The notes under the pieces: generated by a model
Databases searched by the model: none
The model's input: the letters and a program-made list of their open reading frames with translations, nothing else
What the model was told of the DNA's origin: nothing
Program-made: the position numbers and the translations under genes
Assembly: GCA_021521415.1 (NCBI GenBank)
Contig: JAIQDT010005455.1
Coordinates: forward strand, 1-64,000
DNA: 64,000 nucleotides
Direction of reading: 5' to 3'
Origin: Bidens hawaiensis
Lineage: Eukaryota; Streptophyta; Magnoliopsida; Asterales; Asteraceae
In this document: piece after piece, positions 23,167 to 34,644 of the stretch
Layout of the letters: every line of letters begins with the position of its first letter
Position numbering within the stretch: the stretch's first letter is position 1

Positions 23167-25088
23167 GAAACCGCGATTGATGCTCCTGATATTCCAATAT
23201 AGCTGATTTGTTAGTGTATAAAAGAGTTCGGTTTTGATAATGACTCATTACTAGAGGTGGTAAAATAGGTGGCTTTGGCCAAACTGTACTAGGTTAGGAC
23301 TTAGGAGTGTGCAATGGTCGGTTTGGGTTAGCTTCGGGCTCATATTAAACCGAGTTCGTGAAAACCGCTATGTTTCAGTTTTACCATTTGGGCTTAAAAC
23401 TTTTAGACTAAAAATACAATAGCTCCGAATGATGGATTTGGACCTAGAACTTTTTGCTAATTAATGACTAATTGATTATTGTACATTTAGGCTAAAATAT
23501 TTGGGTTACACTATTTAATATATTCTTATAAATTATTTGAATTTATTCAAAAACCAATTATTTTTTTCGAATTGGTTGACGGGTGTTGCTGAAAATGGTC
23601 GTTTCAACATCCACATAATAAGTTTGCTTGTTAATGTATCAAACTTAGTAAATGAATCTAATAAAGATACTAAAAAAACATATTACACCCGTTCATAAGT
23701 AAATGGATCAAAACTGCAAACTCTACTAGTTAAACAACATACCCGGGATGGGAAGGGATTGAAGATCATTTTTATCCATACAAACATCACATAGAACCGA
23801 GCCGCTAACCACAACCGTTGAGAGCTTCTCATCACCATATCCCGCCACCCTACTCAACTCATCACTGCTAGAGGGCTTAACCAACGGGTTTTCAACCACA
23901 TATCTAGCGAGCGTTTTATGAGCCCCGAGAAAACCAAAGAAGATGAAGAACAGGAGTCTCATGTTATTAGTGTTTTCTTGAAAACTGATTGTCATGTTTT
24001 GCGTTTGTGGATATTAGGAAAGAACTTAGGAGCAACGCAATGGGTAAGACAATGAAAAGCTACCTGACTGCCTTGAAGGATTTATTTATATATATATGCC
24101 TTTAATCCTATGCTTGTGCATGGGGTTAATTAAAGTTATGTTTATAGAGTTATATATTATAAATAAATTATACTTTTTGTCAACATTCTTGTGGTTGTGT
24201 ACCTACTTTAAGCTTTGACCGGTGCCTTGCACCTTATTTGGATAGGTAATACCCCTCAAGACAAATACCATCTAACTACAAATGACTCAGATAAAGAAAT
24301 ACTAAATAAGTGCAATACATCGTTTATTTATTTATTTATTTTATCAATGGTTTGTATTTTTAAAATGTTTAAAAAATTTTTTAATCATTTACATGTCACA
24401 TGACTTAAATTTATTTGTGTGTTATATGTATGAAAGAAATTTGTTTTTATTTTTGTTTATTTCAAAAGATACGAATGAGCATTGTACGTATTCCTATTAA
24501 TCTCTTATAATTTGAAATTCTTTAAAACTGAAAAAATAAATTTTGTATTACATTTCTCGTAATATTTAGAGTTACGTGTAGATTTTTCCCATGTGTGTGT
24601 ATTGTCTAGATGGGTGGTACTACGCGGTAGACAATTTATTACAAGAAGGTAAATTACAAGATTATATCAATCATTTTTTCACTTTTTTTAAAAAAAATAC
24701 AAGAAAATGGTTGAAATGCAGTGTTTATTCATCACTTTTTACAGTGTTAACTAATATATAAAGTTATAAACAAAATTCATTTATTTGTAAAACTTACAAA
24801 TGTGTAGGTTATCTGTATCATGTGTATGTATATTTCATACACATGCTTGCACAAACGTTTAAAGGTGAAAAAAGCATATAAATAAATTAGTTTAATGGTG
24901 TTTTTTTTCTTTTTAATACAAAATAGACCTTTGTGTGTTAAAAGTAAAAGTTTCTTAAAAAAGAACAGTTGGTAAAAAAAAGGAAGTAAAATGATTCAAA
25001 TTTGTTCTTTCTTTACTTGCAATAAATTGTCTTCTTTAATGAACATCTCTATGTACTCACATACATACACAATTTTATATATACTCAT

Positions 25089-25091
<3 letters not shown>

Positions 25092-25127
<36 letters not shown>
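25092..25127. repeat. (GA)n microsatellite
   Basis: Eighteen uninterrupted GA dinucleotides. Confidence 0.95.
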
Positions 25128-25131
<4 letters not shown>

Positions 25132-25911
25132 AGGAGTGAGAGTTGGGTTGTCATTTTTTAATGAGAATCAAAAAGCTTGTGATTCTTTGATGTTCCTTTA
25201 TTTTTACTCATAAGTATAAATTAAAAAAGAAATATCCTTGTATTATGTTATATGTTATTTAATTGGTTTACAAATGAAGAATATAAAGATGAGACTGTGA
25301 CAATGTTAATTGTAATATTATTATTCACTTATTTGTTGATTTAATCTCAACTTAACTTTTGTATGTTTCTTAAAAGTAAACCGTTGACTTAACTGTTAAA
25401 CCACCTCATTCCAACTGAAGTGGACCATAAGCCACCCTAGTTCTAAACAATGTGGGCACATGTTGGTCACATGAATGTGGGAAGGGTATTTTAGCCTTTT
25501 TTTTTTCTTTGTTAACTTCTTAACATGAGTGGTAGGTAAATGTAGAAATTTTGTAAGCATACATGGAGAGGGAGATAACCACAAAAGAAAGAGAGGCTGT
25601 TAGTTTGGTAGCTAACCAACACACACTCATGGTCAAGCCTACTCTAACCATCTTTTTATCTTGCTTATCAATTTTAACCCATGTGTCCCAAAATCTTTCT
25701 ATGTCTCTAATCAATTTTAATCCATGTGTCACTTATGTTCATGGTCTGGTTTCGCTTGTCAATTATGGACCAAAACACTAACTACGGTTTCAAGAAATGA
25801 CAATAAACCGGTCTGGTTGGGTTAGCAAGACAGCCCTTTGATGGTTTGACAACTCGGTCTTAACAGTTTGAATTGTTTTTGTACTAAAACTTTTTAATAA
25901 AGAATGGGTCA

Positions 25912-25913
<2 letters not shown>

Positions 25914-25969
<56 letters not shown>
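25914..25969. repeat. (AAT)n microsatellite
   Basis: About 18 AAT/TAA trinucleotides in an uninterrupted run. Confidence 0.95.
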
Positions 25970-25970
<1 letters not shown>

Positions 25971-25989
25971 GGTTAAATATGAATTCCTT

Positions 25990-26225
25990 TTACAAAGTCA
26001 TCAGTTTCATTGGTTTATGAACACTTCTACATTTCACATCCGGATGAATACAATGGCACTATTTTTACAAACGATGACTCACACGTCTCGAGAAGATTAA
26101 CCGGAGTATCAAGCTTTGTGTTGATTACAAAGAAGACCCAAATGTCAACTAAGAATTAAGGCATTTGTAGTTGAAGTATAGGTTGCTTTGTTTATTTAGA
26201 AAACTTGATGATGAGAGACACCAGT
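25990..26225 (-). pseudogene. Fragment of a Nudix hydrolase 3' end (third copy)
   Basis: This stretch matches the 3' part of the last exon and 3' untranslated region of the intact-looking Nudix gene just to the right (about 26300-26540), at an offset near 310 bases. Shared blocks are around GATTACAAAGAAGAC, GGTTGCTTTGTTTATT and the codons for a Lys-Tyr-Thr-Gly-like segment. It has stops and lacks all upstream exons, so it is a relic of a tandem duplication. Confidence 0.6.
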
Positions 26226-26447
26226 ATACGCTAACATAGAATATAAAACATATACATAACCACACATTCTAAATATTTATAAAATAATAATTAAAGTTAA
26301 ATGGCATATTCATTTTACACGGTTCAGTTTCAAGGGTTTATGAACACTCTACATTTCACTATGGGGTGAAAACCATAATGCAACTTTTAACAAACAATGA
26401 CTTGTGCCTCGAGATATGCTAGATTACGAAGAAGACACAAATGTTAA

Positions 26448-29400
26448 CTAAGGATTAATATCCTTAGTGTTTAAGTACAGGTTGCTTGGTTTATTTTGTA
26501 AACTTGTGAGTGTAGGCACAGGAGAGAAACCAGCATACTTTCCATCTCGTTTTAACATGCATATTTTCGCCAATTGCTTAAGAAGATCGTGATTTTGAAC
26601 AAATGGTTGAGCTGCATAATCCTCAAACGCCATCCACTATGCATAAAATAACCAAACGTTTAATAAAATAAAGACGGTTTCATTGATCATGAGTTCTTAG
26701 CTATATATAAAACTAACCTGGGCTGCCTCTATCTCTCTTTCTTGCATCTGGATGTTGAAGGATAAAGGTTGCAACATGCACATGAGGAATAAATCTGACT
26801 TTTCGAAAAATGACTTATGGCTTTGTCTGCAAAACACGAGCAGTGTATTTATTCGTGTCAAAAAATAGATAAACCCTAACGCGATACACTTAAAATTGTG
26901 TAAAACATACACAGATCTGTTTAAGCCTTTTATATAAAAAAAACGTCAAATGGGCAACCGAGATGGGTTTCGGGTTGGTGGGTTGAATTGTTCAATCTGA
27001 ACACGACCCGCATTTTCATTCGTGAAAAAAACATCAATCTTGACTCGCACATGCTTGAAATTGTCTGACCAACATGATCTGTTTAACAGATTCATCAAAA
27101 CGTGTCAAACGGGTTAGTGGCTGATAAATGATAATCAAGTTGCAAACATGTTGATTGGGTTGATGGGTAATGGGTTATTGAAATGAGTTAAACGGGTTAG
27201 CGAGTCAACCTGATTAATTAAACAGGCTGGTCAATTTCTTTAGTTAAATGGATTAAATAGATCAACCCGCACACGGCCTGTATAATTATACAGGTCAACC
27301 ACATGACCCGTTAAAATAGGTTAGACATGACAAACCAAAACCTAGTTGTAAATGTGTTAAAGAGATTGGCGGGTCAACCAGAAAAAAACCCATTTATTAA
27401 ACGGGTTAGAAATGGCAATGGCAACCCAAAATCTAATACTTTCGTGTCGGTGTCATGTTTTGGTACAAATGTAATGATTTCCAAATTAGTTGCAATCATT
27501 TCCTTACCTGAACGCTAATACTTCCATGAACTTGGTGTCGATCTGAACCATAAAAAACATCCAGTTAATCATCACATAACCCAAATTCATCATTCATAAG
27601 TAACGGGTCAAATATGACACCCATACATCCAATCAACAAAAATAGCTTAAAAGTAACTGCAACTTACCCCAGTCTCTTCTTTCACCTCTCTAACTGCTGC
27701 ATCGCAAATATCTTCACCCTGTAAAAACATTCCTTTCATAATATCAAAATATTTTTGTGTATGTGATGAGTAAATTACCAAAATAGACATACCTCATCAA
27801 CTACTCCCGTAGGAAACTTCCATATGCCCGTCCCTTGGAACCTTCCACTCTTCTCTTGCACTACCAAAACCTTATAAAACCACAAAGAAGTTAGCAAATA
27901 TAGAATATATACAAAAATAATTATACGTTCAAGTTCACATGCTGACAGAGTCACAGAGCGGGACTGAGGGAGCACAAAATATATACTAAAAAAAAACTCT
28001 CTATTAAGAGAAAAATTGATGAATTACTCAATAAGAACAACTATTGCATCAACCCTTTTTATAGGGGAAATTTAGGTTTGGCACAAGTGATTAGAGCTGT
28101 TCAAAAAGCTCGCGACTCGCTTAAAAAATCCATGATTCACTCGTTTTGCAAACAAAATAAATTCAAGTAAAATCACAAAAATTGGGGAAACTGTTAAAAG
28201 TCAATATCAGGGATCCGGATGTGTAAATTTGGGTTGGAAAGTTGGGCAAACCATCTATGAACGTTTGTCACAATGTCCAGCCCGTTACACTGTTTTTGTC
28301 CATATTTTATAAGCCCCGCAACTCCAGACTGATAAAATCTTATGTCAGTTTAAAGTGGGTCACGTTCTATTGCTTCTTATGCAATATGCAGTTCAATATG
28401 AGTCTGCTATACATCATAAAAAAATATAAAATTATTAAATATATAAATATTGGTCAAGTACCTCTCCGTTTTCGTTCATCACAAAAGCACCAATACCGAC
28501 CCGGTGACTTGCATTTGCGGGTAAAGTATTTATTGTTTCGGGAATCCAATGCACAAGCATCAAGTGTTTTGGTTCCGCGTGGTGATAATAAAAGCCTTCC
28601 TGCAATCAAAGAAAATTTGAGATAAATTATAAATGTATTAAAAAAATCGCATCTGTAGATGTAATAAAAAAAGACTTACTTGGACCGTAGGCTCGATGAG
28701 ATTCACAAGCTCGATTGGCAATTTGATCCAAATACCCCTTTTACCCTAGACACATATTAACCTTATGTTCAAGATATGTTATTTCAACAGAAAAAATGGT
28801 AATAAAAAGAATTATCTAGGTTGATGCATAATTAACCAAACTTGAACACATATCCTTGATCAATATAGGACTTTACTAGCTATAACTCCGGTCATGAAAG
28901 AACTTAGTCATGAGAAAATAATTATGGTTTAGTGCCAAAGTTAACAAGATTCACAAATAGGGGCTGGCAATTTCTGACAAGACCCGTTAACACGACAGGA
29001 AGCTAAGCAGGTTTGGGTTAGACTTAAACATGCCCGTGTCATAAACATGTTGACACGTCTATGACATGATTAAACCGCCTAACCCATTTATGATACAATA
29101 AAAATTAAAAACCATCTAACTATACACATTTTTTTAATGATAGAACACATTAATTTTTTATAAATTATATAGTTATATCCTAAAAAACCTAAATGTCATA
29201 TTTAATGGTGTTAAACAGCTCGTGTCGTGTAACATGTTTATTAAACATGATCATATCCGTGTTCAGCTAAACGATACATTTAGTTAAATGGGCCGTGTTA
29301 CAAGTCTACTCATTTCATATATTTCATACAATAACCAACTCAATTAATCAACATTGCTAAAAAATCATCAAAACAAAAGAAAGCAAGAATGACCAGCCTG

Positions 29401-29641
29401 TTGTTTCCAATGCAGCATTGAAGCTTTGAGCAAAGAACCAAACACAAGCGGGTCAACGGGCTCCTCGGTTGACATTTCCACAATGACACCTCCTCGGTTG
29501 GATTTTAAGAAGTGAAGTGGGTTTGTGAAATTGAGCTTCACCGGAGTACAAATTTGGTCTGAGACGGAGTTTGGTGGTGATGAAACATAGAATTGATGAT
29601 GATGGTATTTGTATTGGTCTGTGGAGAAATCGGATGATCAT
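26448..29641 (-). pseudogene. Nudix hydrolase, upstream paralogue, with damaged 5' end
   Basis: Exons 3-9 are intact with GT-AG sites: 28745-28680, 28599-28462, 27870-27793, 27718-27668, 27542-27508, 26826-26718 and 26636-26448. They encode the plant NUDT2/7/8-like fold. The Nudix box (GVVDEGEDIC then REVKEETG) spans three exons and supplies the metal-binding Glu residues for hydrolysing nucleoside diphosphate-linked substrates. The 5' end differs from the paralogue at 58327. The ATG at 29641 opens a targeting-peptide-like frame that does not join the later frame. The exon 1 donor reads GCTCAA instead of GGTCAA, most of exon 2 is missing, and the next donor has four extra bases. A start at the internal ATG (MSTEEP, about 29479) could still give a short protein, so the gene may be functional or decaying. 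Confidence 0.8.
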
Positions 29642-29659
29642 TGTATTTGTGAGACTGTC

Positions 29660-30600
29660 TCAGTATTATAATTGGGGGTTTTACTTTACAAACAATATGA
29701 TTTAACGGACTCATTGGTTACGGTTAACGTGTTCCTGTTAACAGAAACTGTATTGAACCTTTTATGGTTATGCTTTTTTTTTCCTAAATTGTATACTTCT
29801 ATTTCCATTTTTTTACCACTCTGTTTTTATTTTTTACACATCATAACTTAGGGCCGAGCTCGGTTCAGTTATTAGGCGAAACCCAAACCCAAACCGAAGT
29901 AATCGGTTATTTGAATATAAAAACCGTTTAGTTTTCGGTTTTCGGTTTTCTAGTTTTTCGGTTTTTTCGATTCCGGTTCAGTTATTTTCGGGTTTTTTTT
30001 GTGAACTGTGTAGACATTGCAAAAAAAATGCATATTTTAAACTTGTATGAGAACGTATTAAATTACCACATATATATTGAATTAAAAAATACAAAAACAG
30101 ACACGTGTTACGTGAAACTATACGAATATAAAGTTGTTAAATAGAGTTTAAAATTTAACAAAATTCTTAATTAAAAATAAAAAGCATTATAAGTTTAGCC
30201 TCAATTTGCATTCATCATCTCATTTATCTTCAAAGTTTAATAAATTACGCATTAAACTGAAATCGACACATAACCAATGGTTAACCGACATTCTTGGTTA
30301 TGGTTTAACCCTTGTAACCGAACCGATTTAAATAGGCGAGCAATGGAGTTGGAGAACCAGCGGTAGCTAGAGAATTCACCGCTAAGAGGAAACCAAGATT
30401 TAAGGTGTGACGGTTGGACATTGATTCATAAGAAGAATAAGTTCATGATGCTGAAGTCCAGTAGTTCACCAAAAATTCATATGCAAATAAAAGAAAAAAA
30501 AAGGCCCATAGGAAAAAATGTATTTTTAATTTTTAAACATTTTTAGAAGCCAACAACAAGATAACCACTTTCTATAGCTGTAGAAATTTAGATTTCATAT
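29660..30600. other. Intergenic between the Nudix gene 5' end and a Tat solo LTR
   Basis: It contains reiterated CGGTTTTCGGTT/ACCGAA motifs at 29860-30330, which look like an eroded hAT-type element. No gene was seen. Confidence 0.5.
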
Positions 30601-30605
30601 GATTG

Positions 30606-31258
30606 TGAAGAAACACGAAATTCCCTCTTAAGTCTAATTGCTTAGTCCAAGGGTGATGATTAAGTATTTCCCACGATGGGTTGGATTTCCTTCTTGGCGC
30701 AGATGAATGTCACTTACAAAACAGAACACCGTGAGCTTGTTACGAGGAATATGGGGGGGATTCTCTCGTAACCATCCTCCGGCGTGAGTATCAGTATATG
30801 GCTAGCGATAAGTATATAGAGTGAGAGTATTCAATTTAGGATCATTTACCATTTGAAGATACCTTGGTATTTATAGCCATTGGATGAGAGAGAGTGTGTG
30901 TGGTCAACTGCCTTGTCAGATTCCCCACCAATTATATTCCCTGCACGTGTGTTCTAGGGAGTTGGTGGGCATCGTGGTCATTTGACGTTGACATGTCGTA
31001 CTAGGTAGTACTATCGTCTATGTGTTGTTTATCCCTTATTAGTTGAGCGTCATTCACGATGAATATCCTTCCTTTTTGTCTCATGCTTGTGGAGATCTTT
31101 GGCGCTACCATTCCCGAGGTGTTAGTGAATGTTTATCATATAAGGTCATATGTATTTTCATCGTTTTGGCGCCATGGTATCCGCATGGCGCTTGGCCCTT
31201 CCAACCGGCGGGATAGTATATAACTTGTTTAGAGGTGGGTTTAATACCTATCTCTACA
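30606..31258 (-). mobile_element. Solo LTR related to Tat-type LTRs
   Basis: On the minus strand it starts TGTAGAG and ends TTTCTTCA, like the Tat LTR at 11665. It is flanked by perfect duplications GATTG (30601-30605 and 31259-31263). It has a minus-strand TATA box (GGCTATAAATACC, about 30870-30882) and an R/U5-like block (GCCGGAGGATGG, GCTCACGGTGTTCTGTTTTG) similar to 62710-62785. Confidence 0.75.
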
Positions 31259-31263
31259 GATTG

Positions 31264-32091
31264 TATAAAAGAATCCGATACACGTATGATGAAACAAAAA
31301 ACCACATGACATTTAAGAGTAAGACATGTCATAAAACATTTAATTTAACACTTCATGCGTCGTTCAAAAAAATTTAACACTTCATGTAATAGCCGGAAAT
31401 AAACAAATCAATCATTTTATGAAAACAAGTAAAGAATCATATGATTTCATAATACTATCAAAAGTAATTTGATGGGAAAAAAACATGGTTAAAATAAAAT
31501 AAAATTTAAAACAAAAAAATCGTGTATATGGTTCGGGTAAACTTATACATGGTTCCAGATTACCATATTCGTAGTAATTTTTCTTTTTGTCAATTCGGTA
31601 CCCATATCGGTTACCCGTCTCATTTCTTGTACCGTTGTTTCAAGTATTCTCATCGGGTTTGAGGGTCTTTATTTATTTATTTATTTATTTATTTTTTCCA
31701 TGCTTAAGGATTTGCTAGGTTTCCTAATGGTTCCACTCAAATCACATGAATAACAAAATACAAAAGACTTTTTGGTGTTAGTTTATATATTGAGCAAATT
31801 TGTATGATTTACATGATTAGCCACCTTAAAATTCTGTACTTATTTTCTCAATAATTAGACGTTACATAAGTGTGTCGATACAAAATTACAAACAAGAGTA
31901 CAATATTTAATGTAAGCATTTATTGATATGTACAGAAACTAACATACATTTTCTTGGCCATAACATGCACTGATGCACATTATTGAACAAACTGACCGAT
32001 CTACAACGATAACCTTACGGCGTACAATATGAAGCTATGCGTCGATTACAAAGAAGATGGAGATATTAACTAAGGATTAACATCTTTGGTG
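31264..32091. other. 3' flank of the split Nudix gene
   Basis: The right part (about 31920-32091) resembles the 3' untranslated region of the other Nudix copies. A (TTTA)n run occupies 31669-31695. No further gene was seen. Confidence 0.55.
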
Positions 32092-32231
32092 TTAAAAGTA
32101 AAGGTTGCTTCTTTGATTAAGGAAACGTACGAAAGTAGTAACGGGAAAGAAACCAGTATACTTCCCGTTTCTTATTGCTGTGCATATCTTCACCATATAC
32201 ATAAGAAGATCATGCTCTTGAGGAAATTGTA
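32092..32231 (-). pseudogene. Displaced 3' half of the last exon of the downstream Nudix gene
   Basis: On the minus strand it encodes the C-terminus (region QEHDLLMYMVKIC, GKYTGFFPV, QRSNLYF, stop at 32092). This corresponds to the C-terminus of the paralogue ending at 26448. It begins exactly at the TTGTA duplication beside the chromovirus array. The start of the same exon is 22 kb away at 54306-54338. Discounting one TTGTA copy, the exon is in frame. It stops a few codons earlier than the paralogue. Confidence 0.9.
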
Positions 32232-32639
32232 TGTCACACCCTCAAAATCCACTAACAGAGTTTTACCGTCAGAGGGTGTGAACTGGCAGGATCGGAATCA
32301 TCAGTTATAATCAAACCATAAAAACGTTTAAATGCAAATAAGTGCGGAAGCGTAAAAAACCTTAATTCAAAAGCTGCGTCACGCAGGACGACTTAAAACC
32401 AAAGATAACTGTTAAAAATAAGTTTGCAGAATAAAAGTGTTTTCATTTAATGCATGCTCCTAAACCGCGCGCCCGCCTCGGCTACCTGAGAATAACATAC
32501 TAAAAGTGTCAACACAAGGTTGGTGAGTTCACAAGTTATATAAGATAAATCGTTTAGCGTTTTGCGTAACCTCGTTACGGCGTTTCAGTGTTGCGTAACC
32601 ACGTTACGGCGTTTAAGTGTTGCGTAACCACGTTACGGC

Positions 32640-34644
32640 TGTGACATCTGACCCGATCCGACCCGACCCAGGTACCCGTTTCTCCGATCCGATCTCTTTC
32701 TTTTATGATTTAATATTTATTTATACTTATACTTTATTTTTAATAATAATATTTTCCTTCCCGCCTCTTCCTCTCTTTTCCTTTCCTCCGTCCCGTCCCT
32801 CTTCTTCTCTCCGCCTTCTTTCTCTCTTGTCGCCGTCCCGCCCTTAAGCCTTGAACCCCTTCTCTTATTTTTGTGTCCTTTGTTTCTTCCCGCCTAAGGT
32901 TGTCTGCGCAGCTCCACGCGCCAGACTCCTTACAAGGAAGCCTGCGCGAAGACCAGTTGTTCCTGCGATACGCGAGGCGAACTGTTCTCGCAGCGCGCTA
33001 AGAATTGTAGTTCTTCTCGCAGCGCGCTAAGAATTGTAGTTCTTCTCGCAGCGCGCTAAGAACGGTAGTTCTTCCCGCGACGCGCTAAGAATTGTAGTTC
33101 TTCTCGCAGCGCGCTAAGAACGGTAGTTCTTCCCGCGACGCGCTAAGAATTGTAGTTCTTCTCGCAGCGCGCTAAGAACGGAAGTTCTTCCCGCGGCGCG
33201 CTAAGGATAATAGTTCTTCCCGCGGCGCGCTAAGGTTTGTTCTGTCAGCCTTCGCCCTCGCGCGTGCGCTCGAGCCTTCTCGCGCTAAACCCTTTGAGTT
33301 TCCTTCTGTTTAATCTAGCCGTTTGCTTTTGTGTTGTCTATTCTTCTGTGCTGTTGACCTGACCTATCTTATGTCTGAAAAGTTACTTTCGGCGCAGCAT
33401 GCGCGCCAACCCCATTGGTTGACAGAAAAAGTGACTGACATTATCTTTTGAGATCTGCTTTTTCCATGCTTGACCAGTACCTTTATCTGACCCGCCCATG
33501 CCTGTTTACTGTTACCTGTCAGCTTTTCCTTGTCCCCTGCAGCTGCCATATCTTTTGATATCTTTTGCTTTTGGAATCTTTTGCTTTTTGGAGATCTTTT
33601 CCCCTTTTCTAGGGATTGTGTTCCCTAGGGTTTCCCTATAAATAATAAACTTATATTTCCTAACACTACACACACAAACACTTAATTTAACCTCCTCCTT
33701 GCTCTCTCTGCTGCCTCCCTCTCTGCCTCCGTCTTCCTCCCTGTTCTGCCCTGCTTTTCCGGTAATATATATTGTATATAATAATTTACTTATTAATTAT
33801 GCTAACTTATAATCAAGACTTAAAGCAAATCGTTAAAACAATAATCTTTAATTATAGGTTAACTTGTGCTTGTTTAAAGTTGGTTCTTGCTTTATCTTTC
33901 ACCGCATCGTTTATCAAGTGAGTAATCTCGTACCTAATCCCTTTTTATTTTAATGTTTTGGGATGTTCATGTGTTCATACAAACTTAGAGTCTTAAACTT
34001 GTTTATGAACTTTAGTCGCGCAGTATCCCATGTGTTGAGGACGTAGACTTGGCTGTTTATTTGTATGTGTGGATCATTAACCGTCTTGTCGGTCTATTCC
34101 GCAGTTCTCATGGTACCATTAGATGAACACGGGAGAACAATCGTTTATGATTTTCTCTTTTGTTTACACTTGCACAGTCTTTCTTGTTTGTGAGCTCAAT
34201 TGTGAGCACTGGCAGTCTATGAATCTTAGAGTTGGTCCCGATCAGATTACACCCTTGTTGAAAACCAGACATACACATGTTGCGCGCAGATTTATTGTTA
34301 TCTATGTATGGTATTAAAACTTGATTTCTCACCAACACGCAAGTGTTTGACGTTTTATTTTAACAAATGTTCAGGTTTGCTGTAGCTACATTGGGAGCTT
34401 GTGGACACGTAGGACGTTTTTTTTTACTTTTGGACCTAGATTAAAATGTATCAAGACAAGTTATTGTTGTTCGAATATTTTGCCTTATAATATATTAATT
34501 TATGTTGATTTATGTCATCTTCTGTCTACTTTGTGTGTGCGCGAATGAATGTATTTATTAAATATTGACACCCAATAGTGTCACGAGTAATGAAACAATA
34601 TGTGGCGCCCCGATGTATAATCCGCCTTTGGTCGGGATGTTACA
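32640..34644 (+). mobile_element. Nested solo LTR inside the chromovirus LTR
   Basis: The ends are TGTGACATC and GATGTTACA, flanked by perfect duplications ACGGC (32635-32639 and 34645-34649). The 2,005-bp body has a plus-strand TATA box (CTATAAATA, about 33636-33644) and a 29-bp minisatellite, but no coding domain. It landed inside the GTAACCACGTTAC minisatellite of the host LTR. The TG-CA ends and length suggest another Ty3/gypsy family. Confidence 0.9.
32985..33235. repeat. 29-bp minisatellite in the nested solo LTR, nine copies
   Basis: Units of the form CGCAGCGCGCTAAGAATTG plus TAGTTCTTCT recur with a 29-bp period. Variants alternate AATTG/ACGG and CTCGCAG/CCCGCGA in a partly higher-order pattern. 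Confidence 0.9.

Larger units (their letters stand above)
21927..23995 (-). pseudogene. Pollen Ole e 1-family secreted protein, exon 2 interrupted by a solo LTR
   Basis: Exon 1 (23995-23743) encodes a hydrophobic signal peptide (around RLLFFIFFGFLGA), then VVVSGSVLCDVC, the Cys-rich start of the Ole e 1 domain. Exon 2 starts at 23185 after a GT-AG intron in phase 1. It runs only 19 bases before a 994-bp solo LTR and resumes at 22172 down to the stop at 21927. Discounting one duplication copy, the frame is open throughout (about 170 codons), with TTDEYGDFLIDLPSHLHAIP and paired Cys as in the family. These are secreted, often cell-wall-associated proteins of unclear role. A TATA-like stretch lies at about 24081-24096. 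The gene is convergent with the mtACP gene, 347 bp apart. Confidence 0.85.
24100..25985. other. Intergenic, AT-rich, with two microsatellites
   Basis: No gene or transposon was recognised. It contains a GA run at 25092-25127 and an AAT run at 25914-25969. Confidence 0.7.

Noticed and set aside
28242..28625. 127-codon plus-strand frame
   Set aside because: It runs antisense across exon 4 of the upstream Nudix gene and its introns, so it is a shadow of that exon.
32985..33235. CRISPR-like array of 29-bp repeats
   Set aside because: The repeats are directly adjacent with no unique spacers, and the DNA is plant nuclear. It is an LTR minisatellite.
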